A stretch of DNA of 64,000 bases from assembly GCA_043721915.1 (NCBI GenBank), contig JAYSPV010000045.1:10631-74630 (forward strand), in the 5' to 3' direction. The stretch comes from UBA668 sp043721915 (GTDB taxonomy: Bacteria > Actinomycetota > Acidimicrobiia > Acidimicrobiales > Ilumatobacteraceae). Below, one piece after another: positions 8,288 through 16,362 of the stretch; the stretch's first letter is position 1; every line of letters starts with the position of its first letter. The notes under the pieces are model-generated. The model saw only the letters and a list, made by a program, of their open reading frames with translations, did not search any database and was not told the origin of the DNA. Both the position numbers and the translations under genes were made by a program.

Positions 8288-10068
8288 ACGGTAGTTGGTG
8301 GTGGCGGAGCGGTCGTTGGTGTCATCGTCGTCGATGGGTCCACCGTGGTGGTCGGGTCCGTGGTCGTCGGTGGAACGTCGGTGGTCGAGGTCGTGGCGAC
8401 AACCACGGGGCCGTTCACCGGTTCGTGCATCCTGGTTCGGTACCGGCTGACGTTGCCGCGGCTCGGCTGGGTCTCACCGGCAGGTCCGGCCATGAAGACG
8501 CGCAGCACGTTGAGCGTCACGCCGCGAACGATCTCGAAGCGTTGGATGCCTGGGCATGTGCCATCGAGGCCGCAGCTCCAATCGATCGTGCCGGCTGCGA
8601 ACACCCCCGCCCCGCTCGCGCGGGTGTGATAGGCGGTGACCTGTTGATAGGTGAGCTCGCGGCAGGTCAGTGGGGTCACCGCCAGCAGTTCGACACCGGG
8701 AGGGGTTTGCGACGACGGCGCAAGTTCGTCGAACTCGACGCCGACCAGGTTCTTGAGCCGCTCGCCCTCCTTGGCGCCGGTGCCCTCGTACAGCCAGCTG
8801 CTGGTGTTGACCAACCGCATGTTGGCGCGTACCTCGGCGCATCCGTACTGGATGCCCACGATCTCGGCCTCAGGCTTTCTCAACGGCGACTCGCGCCAGT
8901 TCACCGTCACCTGCTGCGGGTCGCCGCCCGCTCCAGAGTCGCGGACGCGGTAGTTCACCTCGCGCCGATCCGGCGCGCCGGTGGCGCCGGGCTCGAGGCG
9001 GATGTTGCGGTAGACGGCGTTGGCGCCGAAGAAGGCGATGTTGCGGCCCGCGTCGAGTGCGCCGACCAATCCTGCGCGCATCGGCCACGAGTAGTACTCG
9101 TCGTGACCGGTGCTGACCAACGCTCGCCGGCTGCCTGCCAGCGACGGTTCGCGATGGAGATCGATGTTGGTGATGTAGGCGACGTCGAAACCCTGCTGCT
9201 CGATGAATGACAACAGCGGCAGTTCGTGGGTCGGGAAGTCGGCTGCACCCTGTGCATAGCTGTGCGCATATGGCCGATCGAAGCTCACCACTTCCGCACG
9301 AAACTTTCGGCGTGGCTCGAAGCACTCGTAGAGCGTGCAGTCGCCCCATGGGTTGTACGCCTGCCAGGTGGTGACCGCGCTCATGAACAGCAGGTCGCCT
9401 GCCGCCGCATCATGACGGATGGTCAATGGCACGTAGTGGCCGCCGCCCCCACTGCTCTCCAGCTTCAACAGGTAGGCGCCGGGAGGCCACTGCTCGGTGA
9501 TGTCGACCGTGAGTGAGGGCGTCCAGGGCGCTTCGGCCATGCCCGTGTCGGCGACGAACGAGGCGGCAGGCTGCCGACTGCCGGCCGTCGGCTCGGACTG
9601 CCACACCAGGCGAGCCTGCAGGCCGTCGTACCAGCCCATGCGGAACGCCTTGACGGTGAAGGTCGCCGCCGGCGTATCGACGAACATCGTCACCGTCTGG
9701 CCGATCGTGGCGCTGGTGGTGTCGGCGTACCCTTCGACCCAGGCGCCGGGTGTGTCGCGCACCGGGTCCGCGGGGTCGTTGATGATCCGCCAGTCGGTGC
9801 TGCCGGGCCGTCGGTTCTCCTCGGCAACCCATCCCGGTTGGGCGTACGGGTCGCCGGGTGACGCCTCCACCGTCGTCGGCGAGATGGTGGTCGTGGTGGT
9901 CGTGCTTGTGGTCGTGATCGTGGTCGTGGTTGACCTGACGACCGCGCTGGCCGCCGCGACAGAGTCGGTGGTGGTCGCGTTGCGACTGTCAGGCGCTGTC
10001 GAGCACCCTGCGATGAACGCGCAGGCTGCGGCGAGACCACACACTCGACGAATGCCCCCAACCGTCAC
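8284..10068 (-). CDS. Lipoprotein with N,N-dimethylformamidase beta-subunit-like domain
   Basis: 594 residues from a GTG at 10068. A basic N-terminus and hydrophobic stretch lead to lipobox IAGC near residue 20, followed by a Thr/Ser linker (runs of TTTT) and the long domain seen in N,N-dimethylformamidase large-subunit-like proteins: TVKAFRMGWYDGLQARLVWQ, LLFMSAVTTWQAYNPWGDC, STGHDEYYSWPMR and FFGANAVYRNIRLE. A second Pro/Thr-rich tail closes the protein. The lipid anchor and linkers suggest an envelope-displayed protein of unknown activity. The open frame extends to 10431, but that part overlaps the MFS gene and lacks a signal. Confidence 0.78.
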   Translation of the reverse strand: MTVGGIRRVCGLAAACAFIAGCSTAPDSRNATTTDSVAAASAVVRSTTTTITTTSTTTTTTISPTTVEASPGDPYAQPGWVAEENRRPGSTDWRIINDPADPVRDTPGAWVEGYADTTSATIGQTVTMFVDTPAATFTVKAFRMGWYDGLQARLVWQSEPTAGSRQPAASFVADTGMAEAPWTPSLTVDITEQWPPGAYLLKLESSGGGGHYVPLTIRHDAAAGDLLFMSAVTTWQAYNPWGDCTLYECFEPRRKFRAEVVSFDRPYAHSYAQGAADFPTHELPLLSFIEQQGFDVAYITNIDLHREPSLAGSRRALVSTGHDEYYSWPMRAGLVGALDAGRNIAFFGANAVYRNIRLEPGATGAPDRREVNYRVRDSGAGGDPQQVTVNWRESPLRKPEAEIVGIQYGCAEVRANMRLVNTSSWLYEGTGAKEGERLKNLVGVEFDELAPSSQTPPGVELLAVTPLTCRELTYQQVTAYHTRASGAGVFAAGTIDWSCGLDGTCPGIQRFEIVRGVTLNVLRVFMAGPAGETQPSRGNVSRYRTRMHEPVNGPVVVATTSTTDVPPTTTDPTTTVDPSTTMTPTTAPPPPTTV

Positions 10069-10106
10069 GAGGGGGAGGCTAGCCCGGACAGGCGCGCCGG
10101 GTTTGT

Positions 10107-11309
10107 TCAAGTTGCCGCAGCGGCGGCCCGGCGGAGGGTCACCGCAAGGATCGCAAACGCGACGAGGGCGACCACACCGAACGCGACACGCAGGCTCTGC
10201 CACTGGGCCAGAGCTCCAGTGCTCACTGCGGTCAGCATCGCCCCGCTGCGCTGGCCCAGCAGCATCGAGCCGAGACCGGCGCCGGCCGAGGTGCCCGGTA
10301 GCCGCGCCGCTGTCGCGTACAGCTGGGGGAAGACCACCGACAGGCCAAGGCCCCACACGACGAGACCGAGCAGAGCGACCGCTGTGACCGGTGCAGCGAC
10401 GGTGATCACGGCGCCGAGTGCGACCATCCACAGGGCGCCGAACAGCAGCCGGCGCTCACCGATGCGTTCCAGCACGTGGTCGCCTCCCAGCCGGCCCACG
10501 AGCATCGCCCCTGCGCACGCCACCGTGCCGAGGCCGCTGAGGCGACCGGCGTCGAACACGTCGCGCATCAGGACGGCGGACCAGTCGTTGGGTAGGACCT
10601 CCAGCGAGACCGCAGCCATTGCGGCGAAGGCCATGGCCACGGTGGTGATCGACACCGCCCGCGGGCCTCGCGGCGCGGCCTCGTTCGGGTGTGCTGCGAC
10701 CGCGAGAGGAACCGGCGGCGGGTCGTGTCGAAGGAGCCAACGGCGCACGGACCAGACGGTCGCCAGCAACGCCATACCGACGATGGTGAGGTGCACACGA
10801 ATGTCGACGCGTGCGGCCGATGCCAACGAGCCGAGCACCGCCCCGCCGGTGAAGCCCAGGCTCCACATCGCATGCAACCGGTTCATGATCGAGCGACCCG
10901 ACTGCTGCTGCACCGTGACGCCCTGAGCGTTCATGGCCACGTCGTTGCAGACATCCAGGGCGCCGAGTGCCGTGAGCAGGATCAACAACGTAGGTGCGGA
11001 CGGCGCGAACGCGATCAGCGGCATGCCGATGGACAGCGCAGTCGCGGCAATGGTGAGCAGGCGACGACTGCCCAGCCGGTCCATCGCTCGGGCGACCAGG
11101 AGCGAGCCGACGATGCCGCCGAGACCTCCCCCCAGCAGGGTGGCCCCGAGCCCGGCGTTGCCGATGCCGAGGTTGTCGCGGATCTCGGGGATGCGGGGCA
11201 GCCAGTTGGAGAACGTCGCGCCGTTGACGAGGAACAGCGCGGCGACAGCGACGCCGGAGTGGCGCAGCCGAGGAGCTCCGTCGGACGGTGGTTCGGTCGG
11301 CGGGCTCAC
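10107..11309 (-). CDS. MFS transporter
   Basis: About 400 residues with roughly twelve hydrophobic segments. The MFS signature between helices 2 and 3 reads ARAMDRLGSRRLL, and NWLPRIPEIRDNLGIGNAGLG near the start resembles fucose/sugar-type and YbjJ-like MFS carriers. Start chosen at GTG 11309 (VSPPTEPP), close to the first helix; an ATG at 11372 is in frame. It precedes the lipoprotein gene by 38 nt on the same strand, so the MFS, lipoprotein and CBM9-like genes probably form one unit. Confidence 0.8.
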   Translation of the reverse strand: MSPPTEPPSDGAPRLRHSGVAVAALFLVNGATFSNWLPRIPEIRDNLGIGNAGLGATLLGGGLGGIVGSLLVARAMDRLGSRRLLTIAATALSIGMPLIAFAPSAPTLLILLTALGALDVCNDVAMNAQGVTVQQQSGRSIMNRLHAMWSLGFTGGAVLGSLASAARVDIRVHLTIVGMALLATVWSVRRWLLRHDPPPVPLAVAAHPNEAAPRGPRAVSITTVAMAFAAMAAVSLEVLPNDWSAVLMRDVFDAGRLSGLGTVACAGAMLVGRLGGDHVLERIGERRLLFGALWMVALGAVITVAAPVTAVALLGLVVWGLGLSVVFPQLYATAARLPGTSAGAGLGSMLLGQRSGAMLTAVSTGALAQWQSLRVAFGVVALVAFAILAVTLRRAAAAAT

Positions 11310-11395
11310 GAGGGGTAGTTCTATCGCAAGCCCGTCGCGACACACTCGATCGGCACAACGTCTGTCGATCATCCAGCGCTACACCTCGCTGCCGA

Positions 11396-12301
11396 TCAGC
11401 TGGCGGTAGCGCGGCGTAGCACGATCTCCAGGCAGTCGGCGGTTGCGTCCTCTTGCGGGAAGTGACCGGCGCCCTCGATGCGATCGAGCGTGCTGCCGGG
11501 GAGTTGGTGGTGCCACTGCTGGGCCCACTCCCACGTGAACACACCGTCGCCGTCGCCGAACGCCAGATGGATCGGTAGCCCCAACGTGGGCAACGTGTCG
11601 AAGCACCACTGCTGAACGGCTGCATTGCCGGCTTCGGGCTCCGCGAACGGGATGCAGTACGGGAAGCGACGGGCGCCCGCTTTCGATTCGATGCCGTCGT
11701 ACGGCGCGTCGTAGGCCGCTGCCAGCGCATCGCGGTCATGGCCGTCGCGTCGCAGGCTCATCGAGACGATTCGTCCGGTCGGCATGTCGCCGCCCAGCGC
11801 GTCGGGGTTCAAGGCCATCTGTCGCCACATGCGGATGCCGTCGCTGTACTCGTAGCCCTCGTGGTGCAGCCACGTGTTGAGGATGAAGACTCGTTCGAAG
11901 CGCGCAGGCTGATCGCACACCTGGCGCAGGCCGATCGGGCCGCCCCAGTCCTGAACCACGACCGTGACGCGATGGAGGTCAAGCGTGTCGATGAGGTGGC
12001 GGATGCGCTCGCAGTGGCGTTCGATGACATACCAGTCGTCGTCCGTCGGCTTGTCGCTGCGGCCGAAGCCGACGTGGTCGGGTGCAATCACCCGGTATCC
12101 CGCCTGCACAAGAGTGTCGATCCACCCGCGATAGAGGTAGCTCCAGGTGGGTTCGCCGTGGAGCAGCAGCATCACGGGTGCGTCTGGCGGGCCTTCGTCG
12201 AGGTGGTGCACGCGCAGGCTGTTCCACTCCAGGTAGTGCGGTTGGTACGGGAAGTCGGGCAGCGACTCGAACGCGAGGTCCGGTGTGCGGAACGTCGGCA
12301 T
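11396..12301 (-). CDS. Haloalkane dehalogenase (alpha/beta hydrolase, HLD family)
   Basis: 301-residue alpha/beta hydrolase that closely fits haloalkane dehalogenases (EC 3.8.1.5). HGEPTWSYLYR carries the oxyanion-hole region, and VVQDWGGPIG has the nucleophile Asp followed by the halide-stabilising Trp. The catalytic acid is probably in FGDGDGVF and the general base is the His of GAGHFPQED. The Asp nucleophile instead of Ser separates it from esterases. It lies 8 nt downstream of a TIGR03083 gene. Biological substrate unknown. Confidence 0.88.
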   Translation of the reverse strand: MPTFRTPDLAFESLPDFPYQPHYLEWNSLRVHHLDEGPPDAPVMLLLHGEPTWSYLYRGWIDTLVQAGYRVIAPDHVGFGRSDKPTDDDWYVIERHCERIRHLIDTLDLHRVTVVVQDWGGPIGLRQVCDQPARFERVFILNTWLHHEGYEYSDGIRMWRQMALNPDALGGDMPTGRIVSMSLRRDGHDRDALAAAYDAPYDGIESKAGARRFPYCIPFAEPEAGNAAVQQWCFDTLPTLGLPIHLAFGDGDGVFTWEWAQQWHHQLPGSTLDRIEGAGHFPQEDATADCLEIVLRRATAS

Positions 12302-12309
12302 GATGGCTC

Positions 12310-13092
12310 CTACATCGTGAAGGCGAGATGGCGTGCGGCGTGGGCGCCGAGATCGCCGTCGCCCAGCCAGAGGATGCGCCCGTCGGCGATCGCGGCCTCA
12401 GGATCGATCCGGCCGCACGCGAGCAGCATGAACGTGAGCGAGTCGGTGATGAGGGTGAGGTCCGGGTTCGGCAGTTCGTCCACGCGCGTCGCCCGACCAT
12501 CGACCCTGGCGAGCAGCCGTCGGTGGACGGGACCGGTGACCTCGATGGCGATGCTCCTGCCGTCGGCGAGGCCGATCTTCTTGCCGACGATGAACCCCAG
12601 CGAGCCATGCACCTCATCGAGTGCCAGTTCTGCTGCGGCGCCCCCGTCGTCGCCGTCGATGCCCAGCGGTACGCGGATGTCGCGTTCGTGCACCCAGACA
12701 TCGAAGGCGCGGATGGCCATGAACCGACCGTAGGTGCCGGGGCCGACCGGGGTGACCGAAGGGCTGTCGAAGTCGTCATCGGTCATCGCGCTCAGCTCGG
12801 CCAGACGTGCTGCCGTGACCTCGCGGTAGCGGCCGAGAAGCTCGGCGGGGGAGAGCGGGCTGAGCTCCTCGCCGATCGCCGGCATCGCGGCGAACGGGTT
12901 GTCGTCACCCGCTCGCCAGCCGAGCAACGCAACCTCGATCATCGTCACGTGCTGGACAACTCCGCGCATCGTCCACGCGGGGCACAGCGACTGCGCCTGC
13001 CACTGCTGGGCTGACAACGCGTCCGCTGCGGCGCCGAAGGATTCGAAGTTGTGTTGCAGGACATCGATGAGGTGCATGCGTGACGGAGCCAT
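12310..13092 (-). CDS. TIGR03083 / mycothiol-dependent maleylpyruvate isomerase-like (DinB fold) protein
   Basis: About 260 residues. The DinB-like helical bundle is visible in CPAWTMRGVVQHVTMIE (metal-binding His) and AFDVWVHERDIRVPLG, followed by a C-terminal SCP2-like domain (PNPDLTLITDSLTF). Such proteins are typical of mycothiol-producing Actinomycetota. I start at ATG 13092: the in-frame extension to 13155 is encoded entirely by a 32-bp palindrome and reads as a repeat (MSID). First gene of a two-gene unit with the dehalogenase. Confidence 0.78.
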   Translation of the reverse strand: MAPSRMHLIDVLQHNFESFGAAADALSAQQWQAQSLCPAWTMRGVVQHVTMIEVALLGWRAGDDNPFAAMPAIGEELSPLSPAELLGRYREVTAARLAELSAMTDDDFDSPSVTPVGPGTYGRFMAIRAFDVWVHERDIRVPLGIDGDDGGAAAELALDEVHGSLGFIVGKKIGLADGRSIAIEVTGPVHRRLLARVDGRATRVDELPNPDLTLITDSLTFMLLACGRIDPEAAIADGRILWLGDGDLGAHAARHLAFTM

Positions 13093-13117
13093 CACTCGAA
13101 GGTAACTGCTGTCAGTA

Positions 13118-13149
13118 GACATGTCAATTGACGTGTCAATTGACATGTC
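13118..13149. promoter_or_regulatory. 32-bp palindromic operator (15-bp arms)
   Basis: GACATGTCAATTGAC, a GT centre, then its exact reverse complement. Each arm contains TGTCAATTGAC, so the site can also be read as two tandem TGTCAATTGAC-type half-sites. It sits in the 116-bp gap between divergent genes starting at 13092 and 13209, where an operator for both would be expected. No cognate regulator is adjacent. Confidence 0.75.
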
Positions 13150-13174
13150 GATCACGACCCGTCGAGCTGGTCGG

Positions 13175-13188
13175 CTATCGTTCGATAG
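13175..13188. promoter_or_regulatory. CTATCG-TT-CGATAG dyad
   Basis: Second, unrelated inverted repeat with 6-bp arms, 20 nt upstream of the start at 13209 and just before a strong GGAGGT ribosome-binding site at 13198-13203. Possibly an operator specific to the FAD-dependent enzyme gene. Confidence 0.45.
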
Positions 13189-13208
13189 GTGAATGACGGA
13201 GGTCCATC

Positions 13209-15695
13209 ATGAGCGCCACGGCCAACGGCCACCAACCGGCACCACTGCCCACGCGTGCACCGGTGGTGATCGTCGGCGGCGGCGTCATCGGTTGCAGCCT
13301 CGCGTACCACCTGACGTTGCTCGGCCTCACCGACGTCGTGCTGTTGGAACGCCATGCGCTCACGGCCGGCACGACATGGCACGCAGCGGGGCTGATCACC
13401 TCCGCAGGGATGACCGACGAGACCTCGCTGTTCATGTCCCGGTACTCACGCGACCTCTACGCTCGGCTGGAGGCCGAGACCGGCCACTCCACCGGGTTTC
13501 GAGAAGTCGGACACATCTCGGTGGCATCCAACCCAAATCGGCTCGAGTCGTTGCGCCGGTCGGGAGCGTGGATGCGAGGTTTCGGTGTGCCCGACACGGA
13601 GATCTCGCCATCGGAGCTGCAGCAGCTGTGGCCCCTGCTGCGCACGGACGACGTGCTGGCGGGGTTCCTCGTCGCTGACGAAGGTCGTGCGGACCCGGTC
13701 GGTGTTGCCACTGCACTGGCCAAAGGCGCCACCTCGAGGGGCGCGAGAGTCATCAACGGTGTGAGCGCAACGGGCGTGGAGACCGCGCATCGCCGGGTCA
13801 CAGCGGTACTCACCGATCACGGCCGGATCGAGACAGAACTGGTGATCAACGCCGGAGGCATGTGGGCCGGCCGGTTCGGTGCCACGGCAGGGGTGCACGT
13901 GCCGCTGCAGGCCGCCGAGCACTACTACCTGATTACCGACGCCGTCCCGGGCATGAGCCCTGACCTCGCGGTTGTGGAGGACGCCGACCGGTACGGCTAC
14001 TACCGCCCGGAGGGCGACGGCATGCTGGTCGGCCTGTTCGAGCCGGTGGCGGCACCATGGAAGTTGGACGGCGTCCCGACCGACTTCGCGTTCGGCACCA
14101 TCGACCCTGACTGGGACCGGATGGCCCCGTACCTCGCGAACGCGATGGACCGAATCCCCATCCTCACCGACATCGGGGTGCGGCTGTTCTTCTGTGGCCC
14201 CGAGTCGTTCACAGCCGATGTGCACCCGCTGCTCGGGCCGGCGCCCGAGCTGGACGGGTACTGGGTGGCGGCGGGGATGAACTCCCTCGGCGTGCTGTTG
14301 GGCGGCGGCGTCGGCCACGTGTTGGCGCACTGGATCGTCGACGGTGTGCCGCCTGTCGACATCACTGGGTACGCGATCGATCGCACCGCCACCTATGAAA
14401 CGTCGCGTCGGTTCCGAGCCGAACGCACCGTGGAGCAACTGGGCGTGGGGTTCGGTGATGGCTGGTACCCAACCTTCAAGCCGCGTACCGCGCGCAACGT
14501 TCGCCGGTCGGTCGTTCACGAGCGGCACGTGGCGGCAGGCGCGCAGTGGAACACATCGTTCGGGTGGGAGTTCCCCGAGTGGTTCGCCGGCGATCAGCAG
14601 CCGGGCCCGATCAAGCCCGGCTTCCACCGGCAGCCGTCTCACGAGTTCATCGCCGCCGAGCACCGTGCGGTGCGCGAGGCAGTTGGTGTGCTCGACGTCA
14701 GCCTGATGGCGAAGCTGAAGATGCAGGGGCCATCGGCAGCTGCCGTGTTGAACCGGATCTCGGCCAACGACGTCGACCGCGAGATCGGTCGGCTGGTGTA
14801 CACCCAGTGGCTCGACACGTCGGGTGGCATCGTCGCCGACCTGACCGTGCTGCGACTCGGCGAGGCGGAGTTCCTCGTCGTGGCCGGAGACATCATCCAC
14901 CGCCGCATCGAGCCACTGATCCGCCGTGCGCTGCTGCCCGGTGAGGTCGCCGTCGTCACCGACGTCACCTCTGCCACGACTCTCTTGTCCGTGCAGGGAC
15001 CGGCAGCGCGCGAGCTACTGGGCCGCCTCACCGACGCCGACCTGTCCAACGAGGCCTTCGCGTACCTCACCGCGCAGCAGTTGCACGTCGGCTACGCGCC
15101 CGTGTGGGCCGGGCGCGTCACCTACGTGGGTGAGCTCGGCTACGAGCTGCACGTGCCCACCGAATACGCGTTGGGCGTGTACGACGACCTGCTGTCGACC
15201 GGAGCCGACCTCGGCATCCGCCCTGTCGGGTTCGGGGCGATGTCGAGCCTGCGGCTGGAGAAGGGGTATCGCGACATGGGCGTGGACATCGACAACACCG
15301 ATACCCCATTGGCCGCCGGGCTGGGCTTTGCCGTCGCGTGGGACAAGGTCGGCGGCTTCATCGGCCGCGAGGCGCTGCTGGCGGCGAAGGCCGCCGGTGC
15401 ACCCATCAGGCGGCTGGTCAACCTGTTCGTCGACGACCCGACCGCCGACCTGTTCGGTGGCGAGCCGCTGCTGTTGAACGGCGAGTGGGTCGGGTACGTG
15501 CGTGCGGCAGCCTTCGGCCACACGCTCGGCGGGCCGGTGGGCATCGCGCAGGTGGAGTGCCCGGCCGGGGTCACCGCCGAGTGGCTGAGCGCCGGCCGAT
15601 TCGAGGTTGCCACTCCTGCGCGACTGCTGCCCACCCATCTGCAGCTGGCGCCCCTGTACGACCCGCAGCGGCGCAGGGTGCTGGCAGAGACGTGA
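13209..15695 (+). CDS. Dimethylglycine/sarcosine dehydrogenase-like FAD enzyme with GcvT domain
   Basis: 828 residues. The N-terminal DAO-type flavoprotein has PVVIVGGGVIGCSLAYHL at residues 18-35 and GTTWHAAGLI, the region around the covalent-FAD His in DMGDH relatives. The C-terminal half has GcvT folate-binding features (LDVSLMAKLKMQGPSAAAVLNRI, LSVQGPAARELLGRL, TYVGELGYELHVP, RLEKGYRDMGVDIDN). The layout matches dimethylglycine or sarcosine dehydrogenases, which demethylate N-methyl amino acids onto tetrahydrofolate. GGAGGT lies 5 nt before the ATG. Exact substrate not determined. Confidence 0.85.
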   Translation: MSATANGHQPAPLPTRAPVVIVGGGVIGCSLAYHLTLLGLTDVVLLERHALTAGTTWHAAGLITSAGMTDETSLFMSRYSRDLYARLEAETGHSTGFREVGHISVASNPNRLESLRRSGAWMRGFGVPDTEISPSELQQLWPLLRTDDVLAGFLVADEGRADPVGVATALAKGATSRGARVINGVSATGVETAHRRVTAVLTDHGRIETELVINAGGMWAGRFGATAGVHVPLQAAEHYYLITDAVPGMSPDLAVVEDADRYGYYRPEGDGMLVGLFEPVAAPWKLDGVPTDFAFGTIDPDWDRMAPYLANAMDRIPILTDIGVRLFFCGPESFTADVHPLLGPAPELDGYWVAAGMNSLGVLLGGGVGHVLAHWIVDGVPPVDITGYAIDRTATYETSRRFRAERTVEQLGVGFGDGWYPTFKPRTARNVRRSVVHERHVAAGAQWNTSFGWEFPEWFAGDQQPGPIKPGFHRQPSHEFIAAEHRAVREAVGVLDVSLMAKLKMQGPSAAAVLNRISANDVDREIGRLVYTQWLDTSGGIVADLTVLRLGEAEFLVVAGDIIHRRIEPLIRRALLPGEVAVVTDVTSATTLLSVQGPAARELLGRLTDADLSNEAFAYLTAQQLHVGYAPVWAGRVTYVGELGYELHVPTEYALGVYDDLLSTGADLGIRPVGFGAMSSLRLEKGYRDMGVDIDNTDTPLAAGLGFAVAWDKVGGFIGREALLAAKAAGAPIRRLVNLFVDDPTADLFGGEPLLLNGEWVGYVRAAAFGHTLGGPVGIAQVECPAGVTAEWLSAGRFEVATPARLLPTHLQLAPLYDPQRRRVLAET

Positions 15696-15721
15696 TGTCT
15701 GGAGGTGCGGGCTGAGCGTGC

Positions 15722-16339
15722 TCAGCTCGGGGTCTGGGCATCGGCCCTCACGGCATCCATCCGCGATGTGTCGCGCAACAGCGACCGGACCACGAAGGTG
15801 GCCACCATGTCCGGCTCGTCGAGGATGCGATGCGGGCGGTGTTGTGCGGAACCGCGAATCGCCTCGAGGATGATCGCATCGACCGCTCTGACGGCGAACG
15901 CGACATCGACCCCGCCGAACTCTGCCCTGTCGATGCCCCGGGCGATGATGCCGCCGAGCAGCGCTTCGTACTCCGCGTTCAGGCGTCGGCCCTCTTCGAA
16001 CTGGGGCAGCTGGAGCAGCTCGCCCAGGTACAACGCGCGCAGATCGAGCGGGGTGTCGCGCACGTACGCGACCTCCCAGAGCAGGTAGCGGTACAACTCC
16101 ACGGCGGCGTCGCCACCGTCTGCGCAGCACTGGGTCAGTGCTTCGATGCCGGCGGTGAGATCACGACGGAGCAGCTCTTCGGCGATCGCGTGCTTCGACG
16201 TGAAGTGGCTGTACACGGATGGCTGGCGAATGCCCACCGCGCTGGCGATGTCGCGGGTGGACGTTCCGGCGAAGCCGCGGGCGGAGAACAGACGCGACGC
16301 GTGGAGCAGGATCAGTTCACGCGTGGACCGGTCGGCCAT
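15722..16339 (-). CDS. TetR/AcrR-family transcriptional regulator
   Basis: 205 residues. The N-terminal TetR HTH reads ELILLHASRLFSARGFAGTSTRDIASAVGIRQPSVYSHFTSK, interrupted by no indel, with a divergent ligand-binding C-terminus. ATG at 16339 is chosen because the homology begins at once; an open frame continues upstream into the divergent MFS gene. Only 23 bp separate the two divergent starts, so it most likely autoregulates and controls the MFS gene. Confidence 0.88.
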   Translation of the reverse strand: MADRSTRELILLHASRLFSARGFAGTSTRDIASAVGIRQPSVYSHFTSKHAIAEELLRRDLTAGIEALTQCCADGGDAAVELYRYLLWEVAYVRDTPLDLRALYLGELLQLPQFEEGRRLNAEYEALLGGIIARGIDRAEFGGVDVAFAVRAVDAIILEAIRGSAQHRPHRILDEPDMVATFVVRSLLRDTSRMDAVRADAQTPS

Positions 16340-16362
16340 CGGGCCGAGTGTAGGGTTGCGGC

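Noticed and set aside
10069..10431. N-terminal extension of the dimethylformamidase-like protein
   Set aside because: Arg/Gly-rich sequence antisense to the MFS gene, no homology, and it would bury the lipoprotein signal peptide. GTG 10068 preferred.
13093..13155. N-terminal extension (MSID repeats) of the TIGR03083 protein
   Set aside because: Encoded wholly by the 32-bp palindrome and its surroundings; ATG 13092 gives the normal family length.
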